A DNA stretch of 64,000 nucleotides from Streptomyces sp. NRRL B-3428 (GTDB lineage: Bacteria > Actinomycetota > Actinomycetes > Streptomycetales > Streptomycetaceae), in contig JOGW01000007.1 of NCBI GenBank assembly GCA_000721375.1, positions 360,890-424,889 on the forward strand, written 5' to 3'. Each line of letters starts with the position of its first letter. Within the stretch, counting starts at the first letter, position 1. Positions 35,661 through 44,119 of the stretch are shown piece by piece. The translations under genes were made by a program, and so were the position numbers. The notes under the pieces were generated by a model. The model made no database searches. It was not told where the DNA came from and worked only from the letters and a program-made list of their open reading frames with translations.

Positions 35661-35700
35661 GCGGAGCACCCCGGGGCCACTGGGCCCCGAGGTGCTCCGC
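35661..35700 (-). terminator. Intrinsic terminator of gdh
   Basis: There is an 18-bp stem with one bulge (GCGGAGCACC / GGTGCTCCGC outside, CCGGGGCC / GGGCCCCG inside). On the minus strand it is followed by CGTTTTGCGG. It starts 16 nt past the gdh stop. Confidence 0.85.
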
Positions 35701-35716
35701 CGTGAGCGCTACCCCG

Positions 35717-38700
35717 CTACGAGTGCGACCGCAACAGCGTCCGCATCGTGCGCATGGCCACCGACAGGTTGGCCAGGTCGAACGAGTCCGACCCCTGGAT
35801 CTCGTCCAGGGTCGTCTTCGCACGGCCCAGGATCGCGGCGTTCTTCTCCTGCCAGGTCTTGTACCGCTGCTCCGGCGTCGAGCCGCCGTTGCCCACCGAC
35901 AGGACGTCCGACGTCAGCGCCGCATGGGCCGCGTACAGGTCCTCGCGGATCGCCGCACGGGCCATCGACGACCAGCGGTCGGTACGCGGCAGCGCGCTGA
36001 TCCGGTCCATCAGCTGGGTGATGCCGAGCCGGTCCCCGAGGTCGTAGTACACCTCGGCGACCGCCATCGGGTCCTTGCCGACCCGGTCGGCGATGGCCAC
36101 GATGTCAAGCGCCGCAAACGCCGAGGAGAACCCGGCCACCCGCTGCGCGAGCTCCTCCGGCACGGCGGCCGCGGTGAGCTCCTCGAAGATCTGCTGGTAC
36201 CACTCGAGGTCGGCGCCCCTGAGCAGCTTCGGCAGCTCGGCCCACACCTGGTGCACGCCCTCGCTGAAGAACCCGATGGTGCCCGCAAGCTCCAGGGGCT
36301 GCGGCCGGTTGTTGAGCAGCCAGCGCGTACCGCGCTCGACGAGCCGGCGCGAGTGCAGCCTGATACGGGTCTGGACATCGGCCGCGACCGTGTTGTCCAG
36401 CGCCTCGACCCCGTCCCACACATCGGCGAGCCCGAAGATCTCACGGGCCGCGGTGTGCGCCCGTACGACCTCTTCGAGCGAGGCGCCCGTCTCCTCGCGC
36501 ATGCGGTGCAGGAAGCTCGTGCCGCCCGCGTTGACCGTGTCGTTCACCAGGACCGTCGTGACGATCTCGCGGCGCAGCGCGTGCGCCTCGATCTGTTCGG
36601 TGAACTTGGCCCGCAGCGCCGTCGGGAAGTAGGCGTGAAGGAGCCTCTGCAGATACGGGTCGTCGGGCATGTCCGTGCCGACCAGCTCCTCGGCCACGGT
36701 GATCTTCGTGTACGCGAGAAGCACCGCCGTCTCCGGCTGGGTCAGACCCTGGTCGTGCGCGAGCCGCTCCCGGATCTGCCGGTCCGTCGGCAGGAACTCC
36801 AGGGCCCGGTCGAGCCGGCCTTCGCGTACCAGCGTGCGCATGAAGCGCTGCTGCGCGTGGACCATGCTGTTGGACTGGGCCAGCGCGTTGGCCAGGGCGG
36901 TGTTCTGCGCGTAGTTGTTGCGCAGCACCAACGTGCCGACCTCTTCGGTCATTTCGGCGAGCAGCTTGTTGCGCTGCTTGACCGTCATGTCCCCGTCGGC
37001 CACGACCGCGTTCAGCAGGATCTTGATGTTCACCTCGTGGTCGGAGGTGTCCACGCCCGCGCTGTTGTCGATCGCGTCGGTGTTGACTCGGCCGCCGGTC
37101 TGCGCGAACTCGATACGGCCGAGCTGGGTCAGACCCAGGTTGCCGCCCTCGCCGACGACCTTGACCCGCAGGTCGGCGCCGTTGACGCGGATCGAGTCGT
37201 TGGCCTTGTCGCCGACGTCGGTGTGCGATTCGGCGGTGGCCTTCACGTACGTGCCGATGCCGCCGTTCCACAGCAGATCCACCGGCGAGCCGAGGATCGC
37301 CTGCATCAGCTCGGCCGGGGTGATCTTGGCGACCCCGGAGTCGATGCCGAGCGCCTCGCGGATGTGCGCGTTGAGCGGGATCGCCTTGGCCGTACGCGGG
37401 AAGATCCCGCCGCCCGCGGAGAGCAGCTCGGTGTTGTAGTCGGCCCAGGAGCTGCGCGGCAGCTCGAACAGCCGGCGGCGCTCGGCGTAGGAGACGGCCG
37501 CGTCCGGGTTCGGGTCGATGAAGATGTGCCGGTGGTCGAAGGCGGCGACCAGGCGGATGTGCTCGGACAGCAGCATGCCGTTGCCGAACACGTCACCGCT
37601 CATGTCGCCCACGCCGACGACCGTGAAGTCCTCGGTCTGGGTGTCGACACCGAGCTCACGGAAGTGCCGCTTCACGGACTCCCACGCGCCACGGGCGGTG
37701 ATGCCCATGCCCTTGTGGTCGTAACCGGCCGAGCCGCCCGAGGCGAAGGCGTCACCGAGCCAGAAGTTGTACGACTCGGCCACCGCGTTGGCGATGTCCG
37801 AGAACGTCGCCGTGCCCTTGTCGGCCGCGACCACGAGGTAGGTGTCGTCCTCGTCGTGGCGTACGACATCGGCGGGCGGCACGACCTCGCCGGCCACCAG
37901 GTTGTCGGTGATGTCGAGTAGCGCCGAGATGAAGGTCTTGTAGCTGGCGACGCCCTCGGCCAGCCACGCGTCGCGGTCCTTGGCGGGGTCGGGCAGCTGC
38001 TTGGCGACGAAGCCGCCCTTGGCGCCGACCGGCACGATGACGGTGTTCTTCACCATCTGCGCCTTCACCAGACCGAGGATCTCGGTACGGAAGTCCTCAC
38101 GCCGGTCGGACCAGCGAAGACCGCCGCGCGCGACCTTGCCGAAGCGCAGGTGCACACCCTCGACACGGGGCGAGTACACCCAGATCTCGTACGCGGGACG
38201 GGGCGCCGGCAGGTCGGGGATGGCCTGCGGGTCGAACTTCATCGAGACGTACGAGTGCCACTTGCCGCCCGCGGCCTCCTGGAAGAAGTTCGTGCGCAGC
38301 GTGGCCTTGATGACCGTGAGGAAGGACCGCAGGATCCGGTCCTCGTCGAGGCTCGCGACCTGGTCGAGCGCACCGTCGAGCTCTTCGAGCAGCCCGTCGG
38401 TCAGCTCGGTCCCGGCCCGCTGGCGGTCCGGCGACATCCGCGCTTCGAAGAGGCTGACGAGCAGCCGCGTGGTGTGGACGTTGTCACGGAGGGTGTCCTC
38501 CATGTAGTCCTGGCTGAAGGTCGAACCGGCCTGGCGCAGGTACTTCGCGTACGCACGGAGCACCATCGCCTGCCGCCAGCCCAGACCGGCGCGCAGGACA
38601 AGGGAGTTGAAGCCGTCGTTCTCGGCCTCACCGGTCCACACGGCGGCGAAGGCCTGCTGGAAACGCTCGCGGGCGTCGTCGGCCAGGTAGTCGCCGTTGC

Positions 38701-40675
38701 CGTTCGACTTCGGCATCCTCAGGCCGAAGTCGTAGATCCAGGCGTCGTGGCTGCGGTCGCTGCAGCGCAGTTCGTACGGGCGCTCGTCGACGACCTCGCA
38801 GCCGAGCCGCTGCAGAACCGGGAGCACCGCGGAGAGCGACACCTGCTCACCGGAACGGTAGATCTTGAAACGGCGCTCGCCGGGGCCCGCGCCCACGGGC
38901 TCGTACAGCGAGAGCGCGAAGTCCTGCTCGCTCTTGCCCAGGGCCTCGAGGTGGACGAGGTCGGCGACCGCGGCGCGCGGCGAGTGGTCGGCCTTGTAGC
39001 CCTCGGGGAAGGCACCCGCGTACTTGCGCAGGAGCTCGGCCGCGCGCTCCTCGCCGCACTCGGCGTTGAGCGCCTCGGCGAAGCCGTCGGCCCAGGAGCG
39101 GGCGGCCTCGACAAGACGGCCCTCGATGCGCTCGGTGTCGGCATCGGTCAGCGCGGGCAGCTCGGTGCCCGGCGCGACACGGACGACGAAGTGCAGCCGG
39201 GAGAGGATCGACTCGGTGTTCCAGGCGGTGAAGTCGACACTGGCGCCGCCGAGCTCCTCCTTCAGGATGTCGATGATCCGCAGCCGTACGCCCGTCGTGT
39301 AGCGGTCGCGCGGCAGGTAGACGAGAGCCGAGTAGTAACGCCCGTACTCGTCCTTGCGCAGGTACAGCCGCAGCCGGCGGCGCTCCTGCAGATAGAGAAC
39401 GCTGGTGGCGATGGAGCGCAGCTCGTCGGCCGGGGTCTGGAAGAGCTCGTCACGCGGGTACGTCTCGAGGATCTGCAGCAGGTCGCGGCCGTCGTGGCTG
39501 CTGGGCGAGAAGCCCGCGGCCTTCAGGACCTCGTCGACCTTGCGGCGGATCACCGGGATACGGCGGACCGACTCGGTGTACGCGGCGGAGGAGAACAGGC
39601 CCAGGAAGCGACGCTCACCGACGACGTTGCCCTCGGCGTCGAACTTCTTGACGCCCACGTAGTCGAGGTAGCTCGGGCGGTGCACGGTGGCGCGGCTGTT
39701 GGCCTTGGTGAGCACCAGGATCTTGTGCTCACGGGCCTTGGCGCGGGCGTCGGCGGGCAGCCGGTTGAAGGACGGGCTGACCGGGTGCGCCTCGTCGCCG
39801 CCGCTGTGCTGCGGGTCGGAGCGCAGCACGCCGAGACCGGTGCCGGGCACGGCGGTCAGCGAGTCGTCGTCGGTGAGGTCGTACTCGCGGTAGCCGAGGA
39901 ACGTGAAGTGGTCGGCGGCCAGCCAGCGAAGCAGCTCACGGGCCTCCTCGACGTCCTGCTCGCGCAGATCGACGGCAATGGGCTCGGCCGGCAGGTCCTC
40001 GGCGATGCGCAGCGCGGCGTCGCGCATCTTCTCCCAGTCCTCGACGGCCTCACGGACGTCGGACAGGACGCGCAGGAGGTCGGAGGTGATCTGCTTGAGG
40101 TCCGCGCGGTCGGTCTCGCGGTCGATCTCGACGTGGATCCAGGACTCGACGAGCGTCTCGTGCCCGGCCTCCGCGGCTGCCTCCGCCGCCTGGTTGTCGG
40201 CGATGACCTCGATCAGCTTGCCGGTGACATCACGGCGTACGACCACCTGGGGGTGGATCACGACATGGATGCCGCGGTTCTGGCGGGACAGCTCGTTGGT
40301 CACCGAGTCCACGAGGAACGGCATGTCGTCCGTGACGACCTCGACGACGGAGTGGCTGGAGGTCCAGCCGTTCTCCTCGACAGTCGGGGTGTGCACCCGG
40401 ACGTTCGCGGTGCCCTGCGGCCGGTTCTCGGCCAGGCGGTAGTGCGAGAGAGCGGCGCCGAAGACGTCGACCGGGTCGCGGTCGGTGAGGTCCTCGGGTG
40501 CGGTGTGCAGGTAGTAGCGCTGGAGATACGTGAGGACAGAGTCGCCGTCCGGCTTGCCTGCCTCGTCCTCACGCGTGGCACCGGTCGGAAGGTGACCCCC
40601 GACCGGGCTGTGCTCAGCGACCCGGGCGGCCCTTGCGAGCAGCTCGGCCTTGGCTTCGTCCAGCTTGGTCTGCAT
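35717..40675 (-). CDS. gdh: NAD-specific glutamate dehydrogenase, large (~180 kDa) class
   Basis: This 1652-residue protein is the length of the Streptomyces clavuligerus-type NAD-GDH. The N-terminal ~700 residues are regulatory (NGWTSSHSVVEVVTDDMPFLVDSV, ACT-like). The catalytic part holds RFGKVARGGLRWSDRREDFRTE, VPVGAKGGFVAKQLP, GDMSGDVFGNGML and VGEGGNLGLTQLGRIEFA. It deaminates glutamate to 2-oxoglutarate with NAD+ as a large cytoplasmic oligomer, linking nitrogen and carbon metabolism. AGGAG lies 9 nt before the ATG. It is monocistronic: a strong terminator follows and 522 bp of regulatory-looking sequence precedes it. Confidence 0.95.
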   Translation of the reverse strand: MQTKLDEAKAELLARAARVAEHSPVGGHLPTGATREDEAGKPDGDSVLTYLQRYYLHTAPEDLTDRDPVDVFGAALSHYRLAENRPQGTANVRVHTPTVEENGWTSSHSVVEVVTDDMPFLVDSVTNELSRQNRGIHVVIHPQVVVRRDVTGKLIEVIADNQAAEAAAEAGHETLVESWIHVEIDRETDRADLKQITSDLLRVLSDVREAVEDWEKMRDAALRIAEDLPAEPIAVDLREQDVEEARELLRWLAADHFTFLGYREYDLTDDDSLTAVPGTGLGVLRSDPQHSGGDEAHPVSPSFNRLPADARAKAREHKILVLTKANSRATVHRPSYLDYVGVKKFDAEGNVVGERRFLGLFSSAAYTESVRRIPVIRRKVDEVLKAAGFSPSSHDGRDLLQILETYPRDELFQTPADELRSIATSVLYLQERRRLRLYLRKDEYGRYYSALVYLPRDRYTTGVRLRIIDILKEELGGASVDFTAWNTESILSRLHFVVRVAPGTELPALTDADTERIEGRLVEAARSWADGFAEALNAECGEERAAELLRKYAGAFPEGYKADHSPRAAVADLVHLEALGKSEQDFALSLYEPVGAGPGERRFKIYRSGEQVSLSAVLPVLQRLGCEVVDERPYELRCSDRSHDAWIYDFGLRMPKSNGNGDYLADDARERFQQAFAAVWTGEAENDGFNSLVLRAGLGWRQAMVLRAYAKYLRQAGSTFSQDYMEDTLRDNVHTTRLLVSLFEARMSPDRQRAGTELTDGLLEELDGALDQVASLDEDRILRSFLTVIKATLRTNFFQEAAGGKWHSYVSMKFDPQAIPDLPAPRPAYEIWVYSPRVEGVHLRFGKVARGGLRWSDRREDFRTEILGLVKAQMVKNTVIVPVGAKGGFVAKQLPDPAKDRDAWLAEGVASYKTFISALLDITDNLVAGEVVPPADVVRHDEDDTYLVVAADKGTATFSDIANAVAESYNFWLGDAFASGGSAGYDHKGMGITARGAWESVKRHFRELGVDTQTEDFTVVGVGDMSGDVFGNGMLLSEHIRLVAAFDHRHIFIDPNPDAAVSYAERRRLFELPRSSWADYNTELLSAGGGIFPRTAKAIPLNAHIREALGIDSGVAKITPAELMQAILGSPVDLLWNGGIGTYVKATAESHTDVGDKANDSIRVNGADLRVKVVGEGGNLGLTQLGRIEFAQTGGRVNTDAIDNSAGVDTSDHEVNIKILLNAVVADGDMTVKQRNKLLAEMTEEVGTLVLRNNYAQNTALANALAQSNSMVHAQQRFMRTLVREGRLDRALEFLPTDRQIRERLAHDQGLTQPETAVLLAYTKITVAEELVGTDMPDDPYLQRLLHAYFPTALRAKFTEQIEAHALRREIVTTVLVNDTVNAGGTSFLHRMREETGASLEEVVRAHTAAREIFGLADVWDGVEALDNTVAADVQTRIRLHSRRLVERGTRWLLNNRPQPLELAGTIGFFSEGVHQVWAELPKLLRGADLEWYQQIFEELTAAAVPEELAQRVAGFSSAFAALDIVAIADRVGKDPMAVAEVYYDLGDRLGITQLMDRISALPRTDRWSSMARAAIREDLYAAHAALTSDVLSVGNGGSTPEQRYKTWQEKNAAILGRAKTTLDEIQGSDSFDLANLSVAMRTMRTLLRSHS

Positions 40676-40723
40676 GTCCTCTGGCTCCTGTCGCGCGCCG
40701 TTGCGTGACGTAGAAGGAAGTGT

Positions 40724-40737
40724 TGTCAGTCATGACA
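40724..40737. promoter_or_regulatory. Inverted repeat upstream of gdh
   Basis: TGTCA GTCA TGACA is a perfect 14-bp inverted repeat 49 nt from the gdh start. It is flanked by a wider TGTTGT (40721-40726) and ACAACA (40746-40751) pair. The stretch is the AT-richest part of the gap. It is a candidate binding site for a gdh regulator; I do not recognise which. Confidence 0.45.
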
Positions 40738-41135
40738 TTTACGACACAACATCGCGACTCGGGGTGGTGAGTCGCAGACGACGGTATGCCGCTGTCGGAA
40801 GGGTGAGGGGCGGAATCGGCCAATGTCGTCGGCGAGCCCCGGAACGTGATCTCAGCGGCCTTCCGCGCCCGGCGGTCGGCCGGGCGAGGGGAGGGGGCTC
40901 CGATGCCCCCGTGGCTTATCGCACTGATCACGCCCTACAGGCTATCGCTCCCCCCGGGGGGAGCGTCATGAGCCGTATGTGTACAAAAGCTGGGGGTGAA
41001 CTTTGACGATCCGGACAGCGACGCGGGGGGCGGAAGGGGCGTATCGGACGAGTTCTCCGGCCGCCCCCTCTTGGCAAACAGGCCATGCGGAGGCACGTTG
41101 ACCGGGACGGCCCGGGCCGTCGGACCGGAGGCCCG
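40738..41135. other. Gene-free stretch between gdh and the DJ-1/PfpI gene
   Basis: No convincing gene is present on either strand. The outer TGTTGT/ACAACA arms of the gdh-proximal repeat begin it. At 40946-40965 there is an uninterrupted 20-bp palindrome (CGCTCCCCCC then GGGGGGAGCG). The rest is G+C-rich without features I can name. Confidence 0.6.
40946..40965. repeat. Perfect uninterrupted 20-bp palindrome
   Basis: The two 10-nt arms CGCTCCCCCC and GGGGGGAGCG abut with no spacer. With no loop, a protein site is more natural than an RNA hairpin, although a few central bases could open. It lies about 270 bp upstream of gdh and 230 bp upstream of the DJ-1/PfpI gene. Confidence 0.7.
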
Positions 41136-41180
41136 GGATCTCAAGCGACTCAAGTGACTCGAGTGTCTCGAGTGTCTCGA
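41136..41180. repeat. Five 9-bp tandem repeats before the DJ-1/PfpI gene
   Basis: The units are GGATCTCAA, GCGACTCAA, GTGACTCGA, GTGTCTCGA and GTGTCTCGA, ending 17 nt before the start codon and just ahead of the Shine-Dalgarno. The two last copies are identical. They would lie in the 5' untranslated leader or the promoter. Confidence 0.75.
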
Positions 41181-41197
41181 GGGGAACGGGAGCAGCG

Positions 41198-41764
41198 ATG
41201 AGCGCCAAAATCCTGATCGTGACCGGCGACGCGGCGGAGTCCTTGGAGGTCCTCTACCCCTATCAGCGGCTGCGCGAAGAGGGCTACGACGTGCACATCG
41301 CGGCGCCGGCCCGCAAGAAGCTCCAGTTCGTGGTGCACGACTTCGAGCCGGGCTTCGACACGTACACGGAGAAGCCGGGCTACACCTGGCCGGCCGACCT
41401 GGCCTTCTCGGAGGTCGACCCCGCGCAGTACGTCGCCCTGGTGATCCCCGGCGGCCGCGCGCCGGAGTACCTCCGCAACGACCCGGAGCTCCGCAAGCTC
41501 CTCAAGTCGTTCTTCGACGCGGACAAGCCCGTGGCCCAGATCTGCCACGGCCCCCTACTCACGGCGGCCATCGGCAGCCTGTCGGGCCGCAGGGTCACGG
41601 CGTACCCGGCCCTGGAACTGGACATGCAGGCGGCCGGCGCCACGTTCCAGGACGCGGAGGCGGTGGTCGACGGCACGCTGGTGTCGGCGCGCGCCTGGCC
41701 GGACCACTCGCGCTGGATGCGGGAGTTCCTCACGGTGTTGCGGGCCAAGGCGCCGGTGACGTAA
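41198..41764 (+). CDS. DJ-1/PfpI-family protein
   Basis: This 188-residue protein starts at an ATG with GGGAG 6 nt upstream. It has the class I glutamine-amidotransferase-like fold: AKILIVTGDAAESLEV, ALVIPGGRAPEYLRN, and the nucleophile elbow AQICHGP with Cys116 and adjacent His117. Glu18 in the ESLEV segment is in the place of the conserved acidic partner. The family includes stress-linked deglycase/protease-like proteins; the substrate is unknown. It is alone on the plus strand and convergent with the HAD gene. Confidence 0.9.
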   Translation: MSAKILIVTGDAAESLEVLYPYQRLREEGYDVHIAAPARKKLQFVVHDFEPGFDTYTEKPGYTWPADLAFSEVDPAQYVALVIPGGRAPEYLRNDPELRKLLKSFFDADKPVAQICHGPLLTAAIGSLSGRRVTAYPALELDMQAAGATFQDAEAVVDGTLVSARAWPDHSRWMREFLTVLRAKAPVT

Positions 41765-41786
41765 CTCGACCCGTCGGGCGGGCAGA

Positions 41787-41836
41787 GCGGGACAGGTCGG
41801 CGCGGGGCAGGGCGGGACGGGTCGGCGCGGGGCGGA
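41787..41836. repeat. 25-bp direct repeat, two copies
   Basis: GCGGGACAGGTCGGCGCGGG... at 41787-41811 is repeated at 41812-41836 with few mismatches. It lies between the convergent DJ-1/PfpI and HAD genes. Confidence 0.75.
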
Positions 41837-41863
41837 GCGGCTCAAGCCACGAGCCGCTCCGCC
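41831..41863. terminator. Perfect 13-bp hairpin between convergent genes
   Basis: GGCGGAGCGGCTC (41831-41843), loop AAGCCAC, GAGCCGCTCCGCC (41851-41863). It includes the last codons of the HAD gene and lies 67 nt past the DJ-1/PfpI stop. It is likely a terminator for the plus-strand gene, perhaps for both. Confidence 0.65.
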
Positions 41864-42501
41864 TCCGCCACGGCATCCGCCAAGGAGTCGACGACCGGCA
41901 CTCCCGCAACAGCCAAGCTGGCCCGACTGTGCGAGCCCCCGGTGTACAGCACCGCCAGCGCCCCTACGTGCGCCGCCGCCAACGCATCATCCACGGCGTC
42001 ACCGATGACGACGGCCCGCCCCGGATCGACCCCCGGCAACGCGGCCAGATGCCGAGCCATCTGCAGCGCCTTGCCGTCCGTGGAGTCCCCCACCCGCCCG
42101 TCCACCCGCACGAACCGCCGCTCGATCCCATGCGTCCGCACGATCGGCAGCAGCCGGTCATGCGGCGCGAGCGAGCACATCGACTGCGTCAGCCCGGCGT
42201 CCTGCCACTCCCCGAGCAGCCGGCTCGCCCCCTCCGCAAGCCCCGCCGACTCGGCGAAAGCCCAGTAGTGCCGATGGAAGGCCTCATCCATCACCACCCA
42301 CTCCTCAGCGGTGGGCAGCCGCCCCATCAGCCGCTCATAGAACTTCGGCACCGGCACGCAGTACAGCTCGCGATACCGCTCGAGAGTGATCGGCGCGAGC
42401 CCGATCTCGGCGAACGAGGCGTTGGTGGCCTGGATGACGGCGTCGATGTCGTGAAACAGCGTTCCGTTCCAGTCCCAGACGATGTGCGCTTGCTTCCCCA
42501 T
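41842..42501 (-). CDS. HAD-superfamily phosphatase
   Basis: This 219-residue protein shows motif I as IVWDWNGTLFHD (nucleophile Asp10; Asn12 replaces the common second Asp, seen in a recognisable HAD subgroup), motif II near SMCSLAPHD, and motif III/IV GRAVVIGDAVDDALAA. A helical cap lies between about residues 20 and 95. It probably dephosphorylates a small metabolite such as a sugar phosphate. Its 3' end forms a hairpin shared with the convergent DJ-1/PfpI gene. Confidence 0.85.
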   Translation of the reverse strand: MGKQAHIVWDWNGTLFHDIDAVIQATNASFAEIGLAPITLERYRELYCVPVPKFYERLMGRLPTAEEWVVMDEAFHRHYWAFAESAGLAEGASRLLGEWQDAGLTQSMCSLAPHDRLLPIVRTHGIERRFVRVDGRVGDSTDGKALQMARHLAALPGVDPGRAVVIGDAVDDALAAAHVGALAVLYTGGSHSRASLAVAGVPVVDSLADAVAEAERLVA

Positions 42502-42580
42502 GCCTCGACGGTACCCATTCCCACCGGCCGACCCGCCCTCACCCCGGGCTACGGACCCACTGGCCGGCCGAAGGCACCGC

Positions 42581-43087
42581 TCAGCCGATCAGATTCGGAA
42601 TCTCCTGCGTCGCGAACCACAGCAGCTCATGGTCCTCGGCCCCGTCCACGGTGAACTGCGCATCGTCATCGCCCTGATCCGCGGCCCCCAACGCACCGGC
42701 CGCCGCCGCCACATCCGCCACCGCGTCATCGGCGTCGACATGCACGGCCGCCGCCTTCGTCATCGATACGGGCTTCGCAAGGCGCACCTCGCCGAGCACC
42801 CCGGGGTCGAGGCCGCGGTCGGGGTCCACCGACGCATCGGTGTCGGGGACGTCGACCGCCACGACCACTCGACGCGGCACCGCGGCCAGATCCCCGGCGA
42901 GAAGCCGGAGCGAAGCCGCCGCCGCCCTGTTGAGCGCGGCGTACTCCAGTTCCTCGATGTCGTCGGACACGTACCACTCCCGCAGCGCCGGCGTCACCGC
43001 GTACGCCGTGAGCGGCCCGGGCCCGAGTTCGCCGGCTTTGTACGCCTGTGCGAGACCGGCAAGTGTCAGGGGGACGTAGACACGCAT
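42581..43087 (-). CDS. Conserved actinobacterial protein, DUF6912-like
   Basis: This 168-residue protein starts at the ATG beginning MRVYVPLTLAGLAQAYKAGEL. The frame is open further upstream, but this start gives the family N-terminus. Conserved pieces are LTAYAVTPALREWYVSDDIEELEYAAL, VVVAVDVPD and the acidic C-terminus ending WFATQEIPNLIG. It is soluble with no catalytic motif that I know. I recall it as a common streptomycete protein near secA. The function is unknown. Confidence 0.85.
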   Translation of the reverse strand: MRVYVPLTLAGLAQAYKAGELGPGPLTAYAVTPALREWYVSDDIEELEYAALNRAAAASLRLLAGDLAAVPRRVVVAVDVPDTDASVDPDRGLDPGVLGEVRLAKPVSMTKAAAVHVDADDAVADVAAAAGALGAADQGDDDAQFTVDGAEDHELLWFATQEIPNLIG

Positions 43088-43409
43088 GAAGCCGCCGCTT
43101 TCGTCATCGGGCTGGATCTGACTGCCCTGGTCGGGAAGGTCTGCCCAAGGCGCGGGAGACGGCATCAGGATACGTCCGGGCGTCCCCCTTCGAGTTGCGA
43201 CCTGGACACCCGGAACCGTCAACCGCACGCCCACCACGGCCCCCGCGCGGCCCGTCCCCACGGCCCCCGGCAACCCTGATAGGTGAACTTCCCGGGCCCC
43301 CGCCCCACGCGCCGCCCACCGTTGCGATCCGCCCTCGCCTCCCCGTACAAGAAAGCCAGGACCTACCGCCGGGTAACCACTCCCGACCAGGCAGAACGGG
43401 GACCATGCC
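43088..43409. other. 322-bp divergent gap without a recognised feature
   Basis: This stretch separates the starts of the DUF6912-like gene (minus) and the Rv3235-like gene (plus) and must hold both promoters. I see no strong hairpin, tandem repeat or promoter boxes that can be defended. Confidence 0.6.
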
Positions 43410-44033
43410 ATGACCGACCACGCCGCTGTCGACGCACCCGCCGACCGATCCGTCGACGCACCCGCCCGCCGCAGCACGAACACCACCGGCACCATTGGCA
43501 CCACCAACATCACCAACATCACCAACACCACCGACACCACCCGCCACCGCACCGCCCCCACCACCCGCGGCCCCGTTCACCGCGGTCCCGCCTCCCGTCG
43601 ACCGGGCGAAGCAGGCCGGGGCGCCCGGGACAGCCGAGGCCCACAGGACACCCGCGGCACCCGCGTTCCTCGTCCGCGCAGCGGATACGAGAGCGTCGCC
43701 GACCGCCACCGCCGCACGCTCCCGCGCTACCAGTTCGCCGAGCGTCTCCTCGCCGTCCTCAGCGGGCAGCGCCCTGTGCACTCGATGATCAGCGTCACGG
43801 CCCCGGACGCCTACGACGAACTCGTACGGCTCGCCCCTCGCTCCCCGCTGCGCGGCCGGGGCACGCGTCCCGTCATCCGCAGGTGCGACGAGCGCAGCCC
43901 ACGTGCGGGCGTGATCGAGGCATGGGCCCGCATCGCCGCCGGCGACCAGCTCCGCGCGATGGCCTTCCGGCTGGAACAGGGCCCCGACCTGCGCTGGAAG
44001 TGCGCCGCCATCGAGGTCGGCGCCCCCGCATGA
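43410..44033 (+). CDS. Rv3235-family protein
   Basis: In this 207-residue protein, residues 1-~95 are a disordered Thr/Pro/Arg-rich region. Residues ~95-207 carry the family domain (YQFAERLLAVLSGQRPVHSMISVTAPDAYDEL, RCDERSPRAGVIEAWARI, RAMAFRLEQ, DLRWKCAAIEVG). This family is typically encoded next to secA in actinobacteria, as here, where it is convergent with secA and shares its terminator. From genomic context it may be linked to protein export; no activity is known. Confidence 0.88.
   Translation: MTDHAAVDAPADRSVDAPARRSTNTTGTIGTTNITNITNTTDTTRHRTAPTTRGPVHRGPASRRPGEAGRGARDSRGPQDTRGTRVPRPRSGYESVADRHRRTLPRYQFAERLLAVLSGQRPVHSMISVTAPDAYDELVRLAPRSPLRGRGTRPVIRRCDERSPRAGVIEAWARIAAGDQLRAMAFRLEQGPDLRWKCAAIEVGAPA
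43503..43538. repeat. 9-bp tandem repeat in the Rv3235-like gene
   Basis: There are four units of the form ACCAACATC/ACCAACACC/ACCGACACC. They encode Thr-Asn-Ile, Thr-Asn-Ile, Thr-Asn-Thr and Thr-Asp-Thr in the disordered N-terminal region. Confidence 0.7.
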
Positions 44034-44059
44034 GCGACCACACGGCAGCGCATACGAAA

Positions 44060-44089
44060 CCGGGGCCCCGCACAAGTGCGGGACCCCGG
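44060..44089. terminator. Bidirectional terminator between secA and the Rv3235-like gene
   Basis: CCGGGG-C-CCCGCAC, loop AA, GTGCGGG-A-CCCCGG is a 13-bp stem with one mismatch. It is 26 nt past the plus-strand stop and 30 nt past the secA stop. Confidence 0.8.
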
Positions 44090-44119
44090 CCACGTACAAC
44101 CAAGCGATACAACCAAGCG

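Noticed and set aside
38150..40708. Open frame of 852 codons opposite gdh
   Set aside because: Same reason: an antisense shadow with no recognisable domain.
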